A stretch of DNA of 64,000 nucleotides from Streptococcus gordonii (GCF_001553855.1 NZ_LQWV01000040.1:168001-232000), one strand, 5' to 3'; counted from the first letter of the stretch, positions 33,271 through 42,867 are shown. The notes: generated by a model not told the origin, from the sequence alone. A program made the numbers and translations.

Positions 33271-33837
33271 TTATTCTAACTCTGATTCGGTCGCTTGACC
33301 AAATAATTGGCTTTCTTCTGCTATCAATTCAGTATCTGTCACGACTGGTAATTCTTCCAAATGGTTGATCCCCATGTAATCTAAGAAATATTCTGTTGTC
33401 ACATAAAGATTAGGTCGACCAAGAACCTCCTTTTTACCATCTTCTCGAACCAGCTCAAATGCTAATAACTTGGCAAGTGCCCCGCTAGAATTAACCCCAC
33501 GGATATCATCAATCTCTACCCGAGTGATTGGTTGTTTATAAGCAATAATTGACAGAGTTTCTAAAGCAGCACGCGAAAGGCTCTGATTAATCGGCGATTT
33601 AGAATAAGCACGCAGGAGTTCTGCAAAAGCTTGTTTGGTAACTAATTTATAAGTGTTAGACGTTTCAAGTAAAGCCAGGCTACAATCAGCATCAGCTTCG
33701 TACTTAGCTGCCAATTTTTCTAAACTTTGGCTAACTCCCGTAGGAGGAATGGACAAAATTTCAGCAATCTGCCGAACTTTCAAGCCGTCTTCCCCTGCCA
33801 CAAAAAGAAGCGCTTCTATTTCTGATAACTTACTCAT
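33271..33837 (-). CDS. scpB: Segregation and condensation protein B
   Basis: 188 residues of two winged-helix domains, with the conserved [16 protein letters not shown] and IRGVNS segments. It forms the condensin complex with ScpA and SMC and is needed for chromosome compaction and segregation. It follows scpA after two bases. Confidence 0.95.
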   Translation of the reverse strand: MSKLSEIEALLFVAGEDGLKVRQIAEILSIPPTGVSQSLEKLAAKYEADADCSLALLETSNTYKLVTKQAFAELLRAYSKSPINQSLSRAALETLSIIAYKQPITRVEIDDIRGVNSSGALAKLLAFELVREDGKKEVLGRPNLYVTTEYFLDYMGINHLEELPVVTDTELIAEESQLFGQATESELE

Positions 33838-33839
33838 GT

Positions 33840-34541
33840 TTACTTCCTAATTAGATAGATACTTCCAAAATTTTCTTCTTGGAGCAATTGAATCTCCTGT
33901 ACTTTCACTAATTCCAAGGTTGCCAAAAAGAGTGTGATAACCTCATTCATGTCTTTGGTCTCAGTAAATAACTCCTGTAAGGCCAACTTTTTACGACTCT
34001 TACAACGTTCCAAGACCACATCCATCATATCTTCAATCTTGTATTCGTCTTTGACAATGGTAGTATGACTATGACGAAATTCTTCTCTTTTTTTAGCTAA
34101 TAAGCCAGAAAAGGCCAAAAACAAATCAATGGCTGAGCGGTCATGCACCAACTCAGCATCTTCATAGACTAATTCAATCTTAGGTTTAGAATAATATAGA
34201 GCCCGCTCTTCGTGCTGCTCCGCCATTTTCTCACCAAGAAGTTTAAATTTACGATACTCCTCGATTTGACTCAACAGGTCATGTTCTAAATCTTCCTCTA
34301 AGTCAATATCATCCGCTACTTTAGGTAGAAGTTTGCGGCTTTTAATAAGCATAAGCTGGCTAGCCATGACCATATATTCCCCAGCCACCTCCAGACGCAT
34401 GGCCTGCAAGGTCGCAACATAGGCTAAATATTGTTCAATAACCTCTGTAATTGGAACATCATAAATATCCATCTGGTACTTGGAAACTAAATGGAGTAGC
34501 AAATCCAGGGGTCCCTCAAAATCTTTAATTTTTATATCCAT
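33840..34541 (-). CDS. scpA: Segregation and condensation protein A (kleisin)
   Basis: 233 residues. N-terminal [12 protein letters not shown] motif contacts SMC; the helical middle is acidic; the C-terminal winged helix ends near FGSIYLIRK. It bridges the SMC heads with ScpB bound. It overlaps the xerD-like gene by one base. Confidence 0.95.
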   Translation of the reverse strand: MDIKIKDFEGPLDLLLHLVSKYQMDIYDVPITEVIEQYLAYVATLQAMRLEVAGEYMVMASQLMLIKSRKLLPKVADDIDLEEDLEHDLLSQIEEYRKFKLLGEKMAEQHEERALYYSKPKIELVYEDAELVHDRSAIDLFLAFSGLLAKKREEFRHSHTTIVKDEYKIEDMMDVVLERCKSRKKLALQELFTETKDMNEVITLFLATLELVKVQEIQLLQEENFGSIYLIRK

Positions 34542-35269
34542 TATCTATATTTTTCTAATGTGGTAATACTTTTCAACCCTAGGTCACGAGCGATATCATG
34601 CAGGCTTCGCTTATCTTTCAACTGTCGCAAAATATATTGTTCTCTCAAACTCTGAGCAGACAAACCTGCCTGCCCTTTTTCTGATAAAAATGCCTCTAGT
34701 TGACGAAAGGCCCACTGTCTAGAATAAGGTTTTCCTTTTTTTTCAAATAAATAGGTCCCTGAAGCCATCCTACTTAATTCTTCTGTCAGTTTGGAAGAAA
34801 GTTGGACAATCCTCTTTTGCCCCGCTTTCTCAACACTTAAAATCTGAAAATCCAACTGGATATCTGCGACTTTTATAGGCAAAATTTCACTCGGTAATAG
34901 ACCATTTTCTAAAATCAGAAGGGCAATTAAACGTCCCTGAGGCACTTGACTCTCCTGCCAAAAAAAAGATAAATCAAGAAGCGAACCTTGTGAAGAGCTT
35001 TCTTTCTGATCCTTTGGGATTCTTAATTTGTAGTAATGATCTATATATTTCTGATCATAAAGAAAATACAAAAATTGGTTAACTGCCGATAATTTCCGTT
35101 TTTGCACAGAAAGCTTTAAAGACTGCAAAGAAGATTGATAGAGTCGCAGACTGGTATCATTTATTGTTCCAACTTGCTCAAGGAATTGTTCCAAATCGTA
35201 TGTATAAGCAAGTCTGGAATTTTTAGATAACTGTTTTTGCTGTATAAACTGGTCGATTGCTTCTTTCAT
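34541..35269 (-). CDS. XerD-like tyrosine recombinase homologue, probably inactive
   Basis: 242 residues with a SAM-like core-binding domain (about 1-80) and a reduced catalytic domain. Compared with true XerD, the first catalytic Arg (GLRVSE) is Leu125 (GLLPSE), the HxLR box reads QSLR (206-209) so His is lost, and the GH/GW position is GL. Arg209 and C-terminal Tyr241 remain. It is therefore unlikely to cut DNA alone; dif resolution in streptococci uses XerS. It lies in the operon with scpAB, where a DNA-binding role in segregation is plausible. Streptococci carry this XerD-like gene at the same place. Confidence 0.82.
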   Translation of the reverse strand: MKEAIDQFIQQKQLSKNSRLAYTYDLEQFLEQVGTINDTSLRLYQSSLQSLKLSVQKRKLSAVNQFLYFLYDQKYIDHYYKLRIPKDQKESSSQGSLLDLSFFWQESQVPQGRLIALLILENGLLPSEILPIKVADIQLDFQILSVEKAGQKRIVQLSSKLTEELSRMASGTYLFEKKGKPYSRQWAFRQLEAFLSEKGQAGLSAQSLREQYILRQLKDKRSLHDIARDLGLKSITTLEKYR

Positions 35270-35727
35270 TTAGCTTTCATCTCATATTGACTTGAAAAAT
35301 CATGCAAGAGGGCATTAACTGCTTTGAGAATTGACTTTCTCGTGATAATTCCATGAAAATGCTGATCTTCTCCTACCACAGGCAAGAAGGACTCATCTAT
35401 CAATTTATGCAAAACTTCAGAAATTGTGTAATTCACTCCTACAGTTAAACCATCTTTCCTAGTCATGTGAACGATGTCCATCGCCATAAATTCTTCTTCT
35501 GGAAGATCATGCTGCATCCGATAAGCCATAATATCCGTCAGAGAAATGGTTCCGACAAACTTCTTTTCATCCGTCACAACTGGAATCCGAGAGTAGGTCA
35601 TCTGACTCAACAACAAAATGGCGTGATCAACATTGTGACTGTCTACTAACACTGCTAAATTTGCAGCAGGTGTCAGAAAAGCACCCTCTTGTTTCACAAG
35701 ATAATCTTCAAATGCCTGGGCTATCAT
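35266..35727 (-). CDS. cbpB: CBS-domain c-di-AMP-binding protein, CbpB/DarB type
   Basis: 153 residues made of two CBS domains (about 15-70 and 80-140). Homologues bind c-di-AMP and, when free of it, stimulate the (p)ppGpp synthase Rel or pyruvate carboxylase. It overlaps yfcE and the xerD-like gene by four bases each. The conserved streptococcal operon position supports the assignment; partner binding here is inferred. Confidence 0.85.
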   Translation of the reverse strand: MIAQAFEDYLVKQEGAFLTPAANLAVLVDSHNVDHAILLLSQMTYSRIPVVTDEKKFVGTISLTDIMAYRMQHDLPEEEFMAMDIVHMTRKDGLTVGVNYTISEVLHKLIDESFLPVVGEDQHFHGIITRKSILKAVNALLHDFSSQYEMKAK

Positions 35728-36245
35728 CTAGCAAACTCCTTTGACAAACTTGGGTATAGTTGATGCTGACGAGTGAAATAATCCACTCTGAAACGATCTT
35801 CCTCAATTTCGACCTTAGCATAAAGACGCTCCGTAATCAAACCGCGTGGCTGACTGATAGACCCTGGATTTAAAAATAGAGTCTTCCCTTCCATCCAAGC
35901 ATCCGGAATATGTAGGTGGCCATAAAGACAAATGTCCGCATTTTCTTCTTGGGCCCACAAATCTAGCTTTTGAAAAGAAAAGTTGATTTGGAATAAATGA
36001 CCGTGAGCTTGAGCTATACGAGTCCCATTCAAATCTGTCACTAGTCGATCCGGATAGCCATCATAAAAGTCCATATTGCCAGCAACAACGTGAATCCCCT
36101 CCCAAACAGGGTCATCGCTTGGCAATTCAGAGTCACCATTATGGAAAATGCCGTCTACCTTACCTAAGTAATAATTTTTTATCTCCTCAACAATTGCTCG
36201 ATCACCGTGAGAGTCGCTCATTACAATGATTGTTTGCTTTGCCAT
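35724..36245 (-). CDS. YfcE/MJ0936-type metallophosphoesterase
   Basis: 173 residues. Metal-binding motifs are visible: Asp-x-His in SDSHGD (10-15), GD/HNGDSE near 37, GNMD (GNxD/E) near 56 and HGH/GHLH near 80 and 110. Substrates in the family are phosphodiesters or small phosphomonoesters. The chosen ATG at 36245 overlaps rdgB by 25 bases; an ATG at 36221 just after the rdgB stop would remove part of the first strand. Confidence 0.88.
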   Translation of the reverse strand: MAKQTIIVMSDSHGDRAIVEEIKNYYLGKVDGIFHNGDSELPSDDPVWEGIHVVAGNMDFYDGYPDRLVTDLNGTRIAQAHGHLFQINFSFQKLDLWAQEENADICLYGHLHIPDAWMEGKTLFLNPGSISQPRGLITERLYAKVEIEEDRFRVDYFTRQHQLYPSLSKEFAR

Positions 36246-37198
36246 GCTGGAAATACCTCCATTAACTTTTTCACCGCCTGAGCGCGATGAGATTGCTCAT
36301 TCTTCTCCTCTACTGTCAGCTCAGCTGATGTCTTGCCTGTTTCACCAACCAAAAAGAGAGGATCATAACCAAAGCCGTTTTCTCCCTTTGGTTCAAAATT
36401 GATATAACCAGGCCAATCAGCCTCGACTACTAAACTTTCTTTTTCGGGACTAGCCACGACCAGTGTTGTATGAAAATGAGCTGCACGATCCTTTAATTCA
36501 AAGACCATTGCTAACTCATGCAAAAGCTTGATATTATTCTCCGTATCGGTTGCACCTACTCCAGCAAAGCGAGCGGACCAGACTCCAGGAAGTCCTCCAA
36601 GAATATCAACTTGTAAACCCGAATCATCAGCTAAAACCATTTTCCCAGTTAGCTGGCTAATGGTTTCTGCCTTGAGCCGAGCATTTTCTTCAAAGGTCAT
36701 TCCTGTTTCAGCCACTTCTGGCAAGTCGGGGTAGTCATTGAGATTTTCTACCTTGTAGCCTATTTTTTCAAATAACTTTCGAAACTCTTTCGTTTTGCCT
36801 TCATTTCGAGTAGCAATTAAAAGAGTATCCTTGACTTCTTTAGCTCCCAAAAATTCAGTCAATGAAACTCCGCCTCGAGGTATATAAACATACAAAAGTT
36901 GACCCGACTCCACTACAAGTATAGCCCCCTGGCGCTGGATCAGTTCTAGCTTTCTTTTAGCCTCTTCATTGATAAGGTTTACTAAAAAGACCAATAAGCG
37001 ATATGCGGAATGGTAGCGTAAAATCGCCACCTCAATTGGGAAAGTATGTCCATCCTTATTCAGAGCCACTTGCAAATCTTCTAATATTTTGCCAGCTTCA
37101 GCTGATACCTGCGAAAAATTGCTAAAAGATTCCGTTTCGCTCCACTTAGTGATATACCAGTCTTGGTCATCCTTATATTCGTATATTTTTTCACTCAT
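36221..37198 (-). CDS. rdgB: RdgB/HAM1 non-canonical purine NTP pyrophosphatase with N-terminal extension
   Basis: 325 residues. The C-terminal 195 residues are the ITPase/HAM1 domain: [14 protein letters not shown] (substrate-binding start), [11 protein letters not shown] and [17 protein letters not shown]. It hydrolyses dITP, XTP and other damaged nucleotides. About 125 residues precede the domain, an addition found in many streptococcal homologues and not in the E. coli enzyme; its function is unknown. The ATG at 37198 overlaps the murI stop (ATGA); a longer start at 37237 would overlap murI needlessly. Confidence 0.9.
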   Translation of the reverse strand: MSEKIYEYKDDQDWYITKWSETESFSNFSQVSAEAGKILEDLQVALNKDGHTFPIEVAILRYHSAYRLLVFLVNLINEEAKRKLELIQRQGAILVVESGQLLYVYIPRGGVSLTEFLGAKEVKDTLLIATRNEGKTKEFRKLFEKIGYKVENLNDYPDLPEVAETGMTFEENARLKAETISQLTGKMVLADDSGLQVDILGGLPGVWSARFAGVGATDTENNIKLLHELAMVFELKDRAAHFHTTLVVASPEKESLVVEADWPGYINFEPKGENGFGYDPLFLVGETGKTSAELTVEEKNEQSHRAQAVKKLMEVFPAWQSKQSL

Positions 37199-37989
37199 AA
37201 ATCTATATGCTCCACGCTTACCTTCTGTCCTAGCCAATGTTCAGCAATCTCAGCAAAACTCTTAGCACTAGCTGTTGTATAAAAACGATGCTGCAAAGTC
37301 TGTTCTTCTCGACTACGATTAATTTCAAAGTAGTTTAAAAGAACAGAGATATCCCTTACACACTCTGCCCCACTGTCAATCAGTTTAACATCCGGTCCCA
37401 TCACATTTTGAATAATAGATCTCAGGAGAGGATAATGTGTACAACCCAGAACAAGCGTGTCCACCTTCCCTGCTAACGGAAGCAAGGTCTCATAGACAAC
37501 TTTTTTTGTAACACTGGACGTTAGCTCATTTGACTCAACTAGAGGAACAAACTTAGGACAAGCCAAGCTACTAACCTCCATCTCAGGTGACAAAGCTTCA
37601 ATTTTCTTGCGATAGATATCTGAAGTGACTGTCATTGGTGTCCCAATCACTCCAATCTTTCCTGAATGAGTTGACTTTATTGCTGCAGAAGCCCCAGGTA
37701 GAATTACTCCTAAAACTGGAATATCTAGTTTTTCTTTAATCTCTTCCCAGACAACAGCTGTCGCTGTATTACAAGCAATAACTATCATTTTCACATCTTT
37801 AGTCAAAAGAAAATTGACCAGTTGCCAGGTATAGTCTCTGATTTGCTCAGCTGGTCTTGGTCCATAAGGAGCACGAGCAGAATCCCCGATATAAATGACT
37901 TCTTCGTGGGGAAGTTGTCGCATCAATTCACGTACAACCGTCAAGCCGCCCACTCCGGAATCTAGAAAACCAATCGGTCGATTATCCAT
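37195..37989 (-). CDS. murI: Glutamate racemase
   Basis: 264 residues with both catalytic cysteines: CNTATA near residue 73 and GCTHYPL near 185; N-terminal FLDSGVGG binds the substrate. It makes D-glutamate for the peptidoglycan stem peptide. It is first in a leftward operon of nine genes ending at yidD. Nearly all junctions overlap by 1-25 bases or are a few bases apart, except scpB-rluB with 36. Confidence 0.95.
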   Translation of the reverse strand: MDNRPIGFLDSGVGGLTVVRELMRQLPHEEVIYIGDSARAPYGPRPAEQIRDYTWQLVNFLLTKDVKMIVIACNTATAVVWEEIKEKLDIPVLGVILPGASAAIKSTHSGKIGVIGTPMTVTSDIYRKKIEALSPEMEVSSLACPKFVPLVESNELTSSVTKKVVYETLLPLAGKVDTLVLGCTHYPLLRSIIQNVMGPDVKLIDSGAECVRDISVLLNYFEINRSREEQTLQHRFYTTASAKSFAEIAEHWLGQKVSVEHIDL

Positions 37990-38009
37990 AAAATCTTCTT
38001 TCTAAATAA

Positions 38010-38035
38010 GGGATTGGGCCTACAGCCCAAATCCC
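38010..38035 (-). terminator. Terminator between yneF and murI
   Basis: Stem GGGATTGGGC / GCCCAAATCCC (one bulged A) around a short loop, followed leftwards by TTATTTA. It separates yneF from the murI operon, whose promoter must lie in the remaining 20 bases or the gene depends on readthrough. Confidence 0.6.
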
Positions 38036-38060
38036 CTTTTGATATTTAATAATCAAATGA

Positions 38061-38309
38061 TTATTTTTTCTTTTTGCTGTTAGCTAAAGCTGATTTTTGT
38101 TGGTTGATAATTTGGCGATAAACTTGTTGGACTTTTGCCTCACTTGGACGCTGTCCACTTGCTCCAAGCAAAGTACGAACTGCTTCCACATTCAAACGCG
38201 GATTTTCAGCAAATTCTTTTTCGACTTGCTTACGAAGGATATACATTCCTGCAAATACACCACCTGCAAAAGCAAGAATAATCAGCAAAATTGCTAAAAA
38301 TAAACTCAT
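38061..38309 (-). CDS. yneF: YneF/UPF0154 small membrane protein
   Basis: 82 residues: one N-terminal membrane helix (about 3-26), then a charged cytoplasmic tail with [22 protein letters not shown], the family hallmark, and a very basic end. Function unknown; widely conserved in Firmicutes. It lies 55 bases beyond lysA on the same strand. Confidence 0.88.
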   Translation of the reverse strand: MSLFLAILLIILAFAGGVFAGMYILRKQVEKEFAENPRLNVEAVRTLLGASGQRPSEAKVQQVYRQIINQQKSALANSKKKK

Positions 38310-38363
38310 AAAATAAATCTCCTATTTCCTTTTTTGCGTTGCTTTCATTATACCAAATCTTCT

Positions 38364-39614
38364 TTATTTTTCAAAGTCAAATCCATAGAGAGTCGCAAAA
38401 TAATCTTCTGGTCTTTCTGCCCGACGAATCATACGAACATTTCCGTCTTCTTCCAAGAGTATTTCGCTGGAACGAAGTTTGGCATTGTATTGATACCCCA
38501 TTGAAAAGCCATGGGCACCTGTATCGTGAATTACGAGTGTATCACCGATTTGGCTGATAGGCAGCGGACGATTAATGGCAAATTTATCATTATTCTCGCA
38601 GAGACTACCGACAACATCCACAATCTCCGTCTCACCCTCAGGTCGATCCATATTGGTAATGTGGTGATAAGAACCGTACATAGCTGGACGCAACAGATTA
38701 ACCGCAGAGGCATCCACTCCCAGATAGGTTCGATAGGTCTGCTTCTTATGCGTGACCTTGGTAACAAGAAGACCAAAAGGTGCCAACATAAAGCGACCCA
38801 GCTCTGTATAAATCTTGACCTGTCCTAGGCCAGCAGGTCTCAGAATAGCTTCATAGGCCTGACGAACTCCTTGACCAATGACCGCAATGTCATTTTCCTC
38901 GCCATCAGGCTGGTAATTGATACCAACACCACCAGAGAGATTGATAAAGTCCAGCTCAACTCCTGTTTCAGCAACTACTTCTACAGCCAACTCAAAAAGC
39001 TGACGGGCCAGTTCAGGATAGTAATCATTGCTTACTGTATTAGAGGCCAAGAGCGCATGGATCCCAAACTTCTCAGCTCCCAACTCCTTGAGTTCTTTGA
39101 AAGCCTGAATCAGCTGGTCCTTAGTCATACCAAACTTGGCTTCTTCTGGATTATCCATGATGCTGGTTCCCAGCTCAAAGACACCGCCAGGATTGTAACG
39201 ACAGGAAATGACCTTTGGAATACCAGCGACTTTCTTCAGAAAAGCCACATCTTCATAGGCATCCAGATTGATAGTCGCTCCTAGGTCACGCGCAAACTGA
39301 AATTCCTCAGCTGGTGTGTTATTGGACGAAAACATGATATCCTGTCCAGCAAAGCCTAACTTTTGGCTCATGAGCAACTCAACATAGCTGGCACAGTCCA
39401 CCCCACAGCCTTCTTCTTTGAGGATTTTTAAAATAGCTGGATTTGGGGTAGCCTTGACAGCAAAATACTCTTTAAAACCTGGATTCCAAGAAAAGGCCTC
39501 ATGCAGGGCACGCGCTCTTTCCCGAATTCCCTTCTCATCATAAAGATGGAAAGGGGTTGGAAACTGAGCCGTAATCTCATCTAACTTTTCACGACTAATA
39601 AAAGGAGTTTTCAT
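38364..39614 (-). CDS. lysA: Diaminopimelate decarboxylase
   Basis: 416 residues, fold-type III PLP enzyme. The Schiff-base Lys54 (FAVKATPNP) and C-terminal Cys339 (GSLCENND) are present, with HALLASN and YTELGRF typical of DapDC. It makes L-lysine from meso-diaminopimelate, the residue MurE adds to peptidoglycan. The frame opens at 39632, but the predicted transcription start near 39639 leaves only seven bases there, so the ATG at 39614 fits better. Neither start has a strong ribosome site. No other dap genes are in the window. Confidence 0.9.
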   Translation of the reverse strand: MKTPFISREKLDEITAQFPTPFHLYDEKGIRERARALHEAFSWNPGFKEYFAVKATPNPAILKILKEEGCGVDCASYVELLMSQKLGFAGQDIMFSSNNTPAEEFQFARDLGATINLDAYEDVAFLKKVAGIPKVISCRYNPGGVFELGTSIMDNPEEAKFGMTKDQLIQAFKELKELGAEKFGIHALLASNTVSNDYYPELARQLFELAVEVVAETGVELDFINLSGGVGINYQPDGEENDIAVIGQGVRQAYEAILRPAGLGQVKIYTELGRFMLAPFGLLVTKVTHKKQTYRTYLGVDASAVNLLRPAMYGSYHHITNMDRPEGETEIVDVVGSLCENNDKFAINRPLPISQIGDTLVIHDTGAHGFSMGYQYNAKLRSSEILLEEDGNVRMIRRAERPEDYFATLYGFDFEK

Positions 39615-39645
39615 AATATGCCACACTTTCATTGTAATTCACTCT

Positions 39646-39654
39646 ATTATACCA
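39646..39654 (-). promoter_or_regulatory. lysA extended -10 promoter
   Basis: Minus-strand TGGTATAAT (TATAAT at 39646-39651) with no clear -35; predicted start near 39639. Confidence 0.5.
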
Positions 39655-39860
39655 TAAGTATCTCATAAGCTTTCCACCCCAGTACATCTCCTTCATATCT
39701 ATCATTTTCTATCACCTTCATTCATATATTAACCGATCTTTTTCGAACTAGTCTTTTATTTTTATATTTTTCTACTATTTAAATATTAAAAAATGTACTT
39801 GTAGCAATATTTTAGAGTACTTTTATTCCTTGAATGAATTTGATTCATTTTGGCGCCTCC
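39655..39860. other. AT-rich intergenic region before the man operon
   Basis: No gene is visible. It holds a small palindrome AATGAAT-TTG-ATTCATT (39833-39849) 15 bases upstream of the man -35, a possible activator or repressor site, and an imperfect GTAC repeat at 39795-39820. Confidence 0.4.
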
Positions 39861-39863
39861 CCC

Positions 39864-39892
39864 TTGTTTTTTTTCTGAAAACGTTTTATAAT
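39864..39892 (+). promoter_or_regulatory. man operon promoter with cre-like site
   Basis: -35 TTGTTT (39864-39869), 17-base spacer, -10 TATAAT (39887-39892). The cre-like TGAAAACGTTTTAT starts at 39876 and overlaps spacer and -10. The 18-mer around it is the same as at pflA. AAGGGGG lies before the start codon. Confidence 0.7.
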
Positions 39893-39954
39893 AAGATAGT
39901 CTTAAACTTTTCTTAAAGTTTGGTCAAACATTTTAATAAGGGGGAATGTCAATA

Positions 39955-40944
39955 ATGAGTATTGGAATCATTATTGCAAGCCATGGTGAATTTGCTGCTG
40001 GCATTCATCAATCAGGTTCTATGATTTTTGGCGAACAAGAAAAAGTACAAGTTGTTACTTTTATGCCAAATGAAGGCCCTGATGATTTGTATGCTAAATT
40101 CAATAACGCTGTGGCACAGTTTGATGCGGACGATGAAGTCTTAGTCTTGGCTGACCTTTGGAGTGGTTCTCCATTCAACCAAGCTAGCCGTGTAATGGGT
40201 GAAAATCCAGATCGCAAGTTCGCTATTATTACAGGTTTGAATCTGCCAATGTTGATTCAAGCATATACAGAAAGAATGATGGATGCTAACGCTGGTGTTG
40301 ATGCCGTCGTAGCTAATATCATCAAAGAAGCTAAAGAAGGTGTGAAAGCTCTGCCTGAAGAATTGAATCCAGCAGAAGAAGTTGCAAGCGCTCCTGTAGC
40401 TACAACTGCTCAAGCTGCTATTCCAGAAGGTACTGTTATCGGTGATGGCAAGCTCAAAATCAATCTAGCGCGTATCGATACACGTTTGCTTCATGGACAA
40501 GTCGCAACCGCTTGGACACCAGATTCAAAAGCAGACCGTATTATCGTAGCTTCTGACTCAGTAGCTAAGGATGAACTCCGCAAAGAGTTAATCAAACAAG
40601 CTGCACCAGGTAATGTGAAAGCAAACGTTGTGCCTATCGACAAACTGATTGCTGTTTCAAAAGACCCACGTTTTGGTAATACTCATGCTTTGATCCTGTT
40701 TGAAACTCCTCAAGATGCTCTTCGTGCTATTGAAGGCGGTGTGCCAATCAAGACTCTCAATGTAGGTTCTATGGCTCACTCAACAGGTAAAACAATGGTT
40801 AACAACGTACTATCAATGGACAAGGACGATGTCGCTACTTACGAAAAGCTTCGTGACCTTGGCGTTGAATTTGACGTTCGTAAAGTACCAAATGACTCTA
40901 AGAAAGACTTGTTTGACTTAATTACAAAAGCAAACGTTCAATAA
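39955..40944 (+). CDS. manL: Mannose/glucose PTS EIIAB component
   Basis: 329 residues. EIIA domain 1-130 with phospho-His10 (IIASHGEF); Ala/Pro-rich linker about 135-165; EIIB domain with phospho-His180 ([11 protein letters not shown]). It passes phosphate from HPr to glucose, mannose and related sugars through ManMN, and in oral streptococci helps catabolite regulation. An ATG nine bases earlier is only two bases from the ribosome site, so I chose 39955. The partner EIID gene downstream is frameshifted. Confidence 0.93.
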   Translation: MSIGIIIASHGEFAAGIHQSGSMIFGEQEKVQVVTFMPNEGPDDLYAKFNNAVAQFDADDEVLVLADLWSGSPFNQASRVMGENPDRKFAIITGLNLPMLIQAYTERMMDANAGVDAVVANIIKEAKEGVKALPEELNPAEEVASAPVATTAQAAIPEGTVIGDGKLKINLARIDTRLLHGQVATAWTPDSKADRIIVASDSVAKDELRKELIKQAAPGNVKANVVPIDKLIAVSKDPRFGNTHALILFETPQDALRAIEGGVPIKTLNVGSMAHSTGKTMVNNVLSMDKDDVATYEKLRDLGVEFDVRKVPNDSKKDLFDLITKANVQ

Positions 40945-40973
40945 TACATTAATTGAATAAAATTTGGACAGAT

Positions 40974-41021
40974 AGTTTAGCAAAACTGTACCTCTCAGTT
41001 CTTTCTAGGTTTTGCCTGACT
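40974..41021 (+). promoter_or_regulatory. Intercistronic hairpin between manL and manM
   Basis: Arms GCAAAAC (40980-40986) and GTTTTGC (41009-41015) extended by TAGT/ACTA, followed by TATTTT. In a 118-base gap it may act as a partial terminator or stabilise the manL message. Confidence 0.45.
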
Positions 41022-41062
41022 ATTTTACGTCCTCATATCTCATGAAAGGATAATTATAAATC

Positions 41063-41866
41063 ATGTCTATTATTTCTATGGTTTTAGTGGTCTTTGTTGC
41101 CTTCCTTGCTGGTCTTGAAGGTATCTTGGACCAATTCCAATTCCACCAACCAATTGTTGCATGTACTTTGATTGGTTTGGTAACAGGTAACTTAACTGCC
41201 GGTGTTATTCTGGGTGGTTCACTTCAGCTAATCGCTCTTGGTTGGGCGAATATCGGTGCTGCCGTAGCTCCAGATGCTGCTCTTGCATCAGTAGCTGCTG
41301 CTATCATCATGGTTCTTGGTGGAGATTTTTCAAAAACTGGAATCGGTGTAGCACAAACTGTTGCTATTCCTCTTGCTGTTGCTGGTCTTTTCCTCACTAT
41401 GATCGTTCGTACACTTTCAGTTGGTTTGGTCCATGCTGCTGATGCTGCCGCTAAAAAAGGTGACATCAAAGGAGTTGAACGCGCTCACTTTATCGCCCTT
41501 CTTATGCAAGGTCTTCGTATCGCCATCCCAGCCGCTCTTCTTTTGATGGTTCCTACCCAATCTGTTCAAGCAGCTCTTAACGCTATGCCTGACTGGTTGA
41601 AAGACGGTATGTCTATCGGTGGTGGTATGGTTGTTGCCGTTGGTTACGCAATGGTTATCAACATGATGGCAACCCGCGAAGTATGGCCATTCTTTGCGAT
41701 TGGTTTTGTCTTAGCAGCTGTTTCAGATATCACTTTGATTGGTTTTGGTGCAATTGGTGTTGCTTTGGCTCTTATCTACTTGAACCTATCTAAAAAAGGT
41801 GGAAACGGTGGCGGTGCTGTCGCTTCATCTAACGATCCAATCGGCGATATTTTAGAGGACTACTAA
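41063..41866 (+). CDS. manM: Mannose PTS EIIC component
   Basis: 267 residues, about seven helices, Gly/Ala-rich, with the EIIC-Man hallmark GGSLQLIALGWANIGAAVAPDAALASV split over two helices. It forms the sugar channel together with EIID. AAAGGA precedes the ATG and manN follows after 17 bases. Confidence 0.93.
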   Translation: MSIISMVLVVFVAFLAGLEGILDQFQFHQPIVACTLIGLVTGNLTAGVILGGSLQLIALGWANIGAAVAPDAALASVAAAIIMVLGGDFSKTGIGVAQTVAIPLAVAGLFLTMIVRTLSVGLVHAADAAAKKGDIKGVERAHFIALLMQGLRIAIPAALLLMVPTQSVQAALNAMPDWLKDGMSIGGGMVVAVGYAMVINMMATREVWPFFAIGFVLAAVSDITLIGFGAIGVALALIYLNLSKKGGNGGGAVASSNDPIGDILEDY

Positions 41867-41883
41867 GAAAGGAGAAACGAATC

Positions 41884-42198
41884 ATGACTGAAAAACTGCA
41901 ATTAACAAAATCAGATCGTCAAAAAGTTTGGTGGCGTTCTACTTTCTTACAAGGTTCTTGGAACTATGAACGGATGCAAAACTTGGGTTGGGCTTATTCA
42001 CTAATCCCAGCAATTAAAAGATTGTATACTAAAAAAGAAGACCAGGCTGCAGCCCTTGAGCGCCACTTGGAATTCTTCAACACTCACCCATATGTAGCTG
42101 CTCCAATCATGGGGGTTACTCTTGCTCTTGAAGAAGAACGCGCTAACGGTGTTGAAATCTCGATGATGCTGCTATCCAAGGGGTTAAAATCGGTATGA
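41884..42198 (+). CDS. manN: Mannose PTS EIID, N-terminal fragment (frameshifted)
   Basis: 104 residues: the normal N-terminal third of ManN (FLQGSWNYERMQNLGWAYS, then APIMGVTLALEEERANGVEI) followed by eleven out-of-frame residues and a stop. At 42158-42161 the sequence reads TCTC; removing one TC restores VEIDDAAIQGVKIGMMG and joins the next frame, giving a protein of about 303 residues, the normal ManN length. A 2-base insertion therefore breaks the gene. ManN is essential for EII-Man transport, so this allele should abolish the glucose/mannose PTS unless it is a sequence error. Confidence 0.85.
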   Translation: MTEKLQLTKSDRQKVWWRSTFLQGSWNYERMQNLGWAYSLIPAIKRLYTKKEDQAAALERHLEFFNTHPYVAAPIMGVTLALEEERANGVEISMMLLSKGLKSV

Positions 42199-42797
42199 TG
42201 GGACCTCTCGCTGGTATCGGAGATCCAGTCTTCTGGTTCACTGTTCGTCCTATCCTTGGAGCTCTTGGTGCTTCTCTTGCCTTGACAGGGAATATCCTTG
42301 GCCCGCTTCTTTTCTTCGTTCTTTGGAATGCAATTCGTATGGCCTTCTTGTGGTACACTCAAGAATTGGGTTACAAGGCAGGTTCTGAGATTACAAAAGA
42401 CATGTCAGGTGGTATCCTTCAAGACATTACCAAAGGAGCTTCAATCCTTGGTATGTTCATCCTTGCTGTCTTAGTGCAACGTTGGGTAAACATTAAATTT
42501 GCTTTTGATGTTTCTAAAGTTCAACTAGATGAAAAAGCTTATATCCACTGGGATAAATTGTCTGACGGCTACAAAGGTATTCAAGAAGCTTTTGCTCAAG
42601 TAGGTCAAGGCTTATCTCAAACACCTGAAAAGGTTACAAGTTTCCAACAAAACTTGGATATGCTGATTCCTGGACTTTCTGGATTGTTGCTTACACTCCT
42701 TTGCATGTACTTATTGAAGAAGAAAGTGTCTCCAATCGTCATCATCCTTGCACTCTTTGCAGTCGGTATTGTTGCTCACTACTTCAAGATTATGTAA
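42195..42797 (+). CDS. manN: Mannose PTS EIID, C-terminal fragment (frameshifted)
   Basis: 200 residues, the C-terminal two thirds of ManN with the conserved GPLAGIGDPVFWFTVRPI segment and the membrane-spanning end. It overlaps the N-terminal fragment by four bases. An AAGGGG stands 11 bases before its first ATG, so weak reinitiation is imaginable, but the product would lack the N-terminal part. It is followed by a terminator. Confidence 0.85.
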   Translation: MMGPLAGIGDPVFWFTVRPILGALGASLALTGNILGPLLFFVLWNAIRMAFLWYTQELGYKAGSEITKDMSGGILQDITKGASILGMFILAVLVQRWVNIKFAFDVSKVQLDEKAYIHWDKLSDGYKGIQEAFAQVGQGLSQTPEKVTSFQQNLDMLIPGLSGLLLTLLCMYLLKKKVSPIVIILALFAVGIVAHYFKIM

Positions 42798-42799
42798 TC

Positions 42800-42826
42800 A
42801 AAAAGAAGGTTTCGGCCTTCTTTTTC
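42800..42826 (+). terminator. Terminator after manN
   Basis: Ten-base stem AAAAAGAAGG / CCTTCTTTTT around a six-base loop directly after the stop. Confidence 0.85.
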
Positions 42827-42828
42827 TT

Positions 42829-42838
42829 GTGGTATAAT
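42829..42838 (+). promoter_or_regulatory. manO extended -10 promoter
   Basis: TGTGGTATAAT just after the manN terminator (TATAAT 42833-42838), 30 bases before the manO ATG. No clear -35. Confidence 0.45.
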
Positions 42839-42867
42839 AGAAAGAGATTTACTTTAAAGGAGCAATT

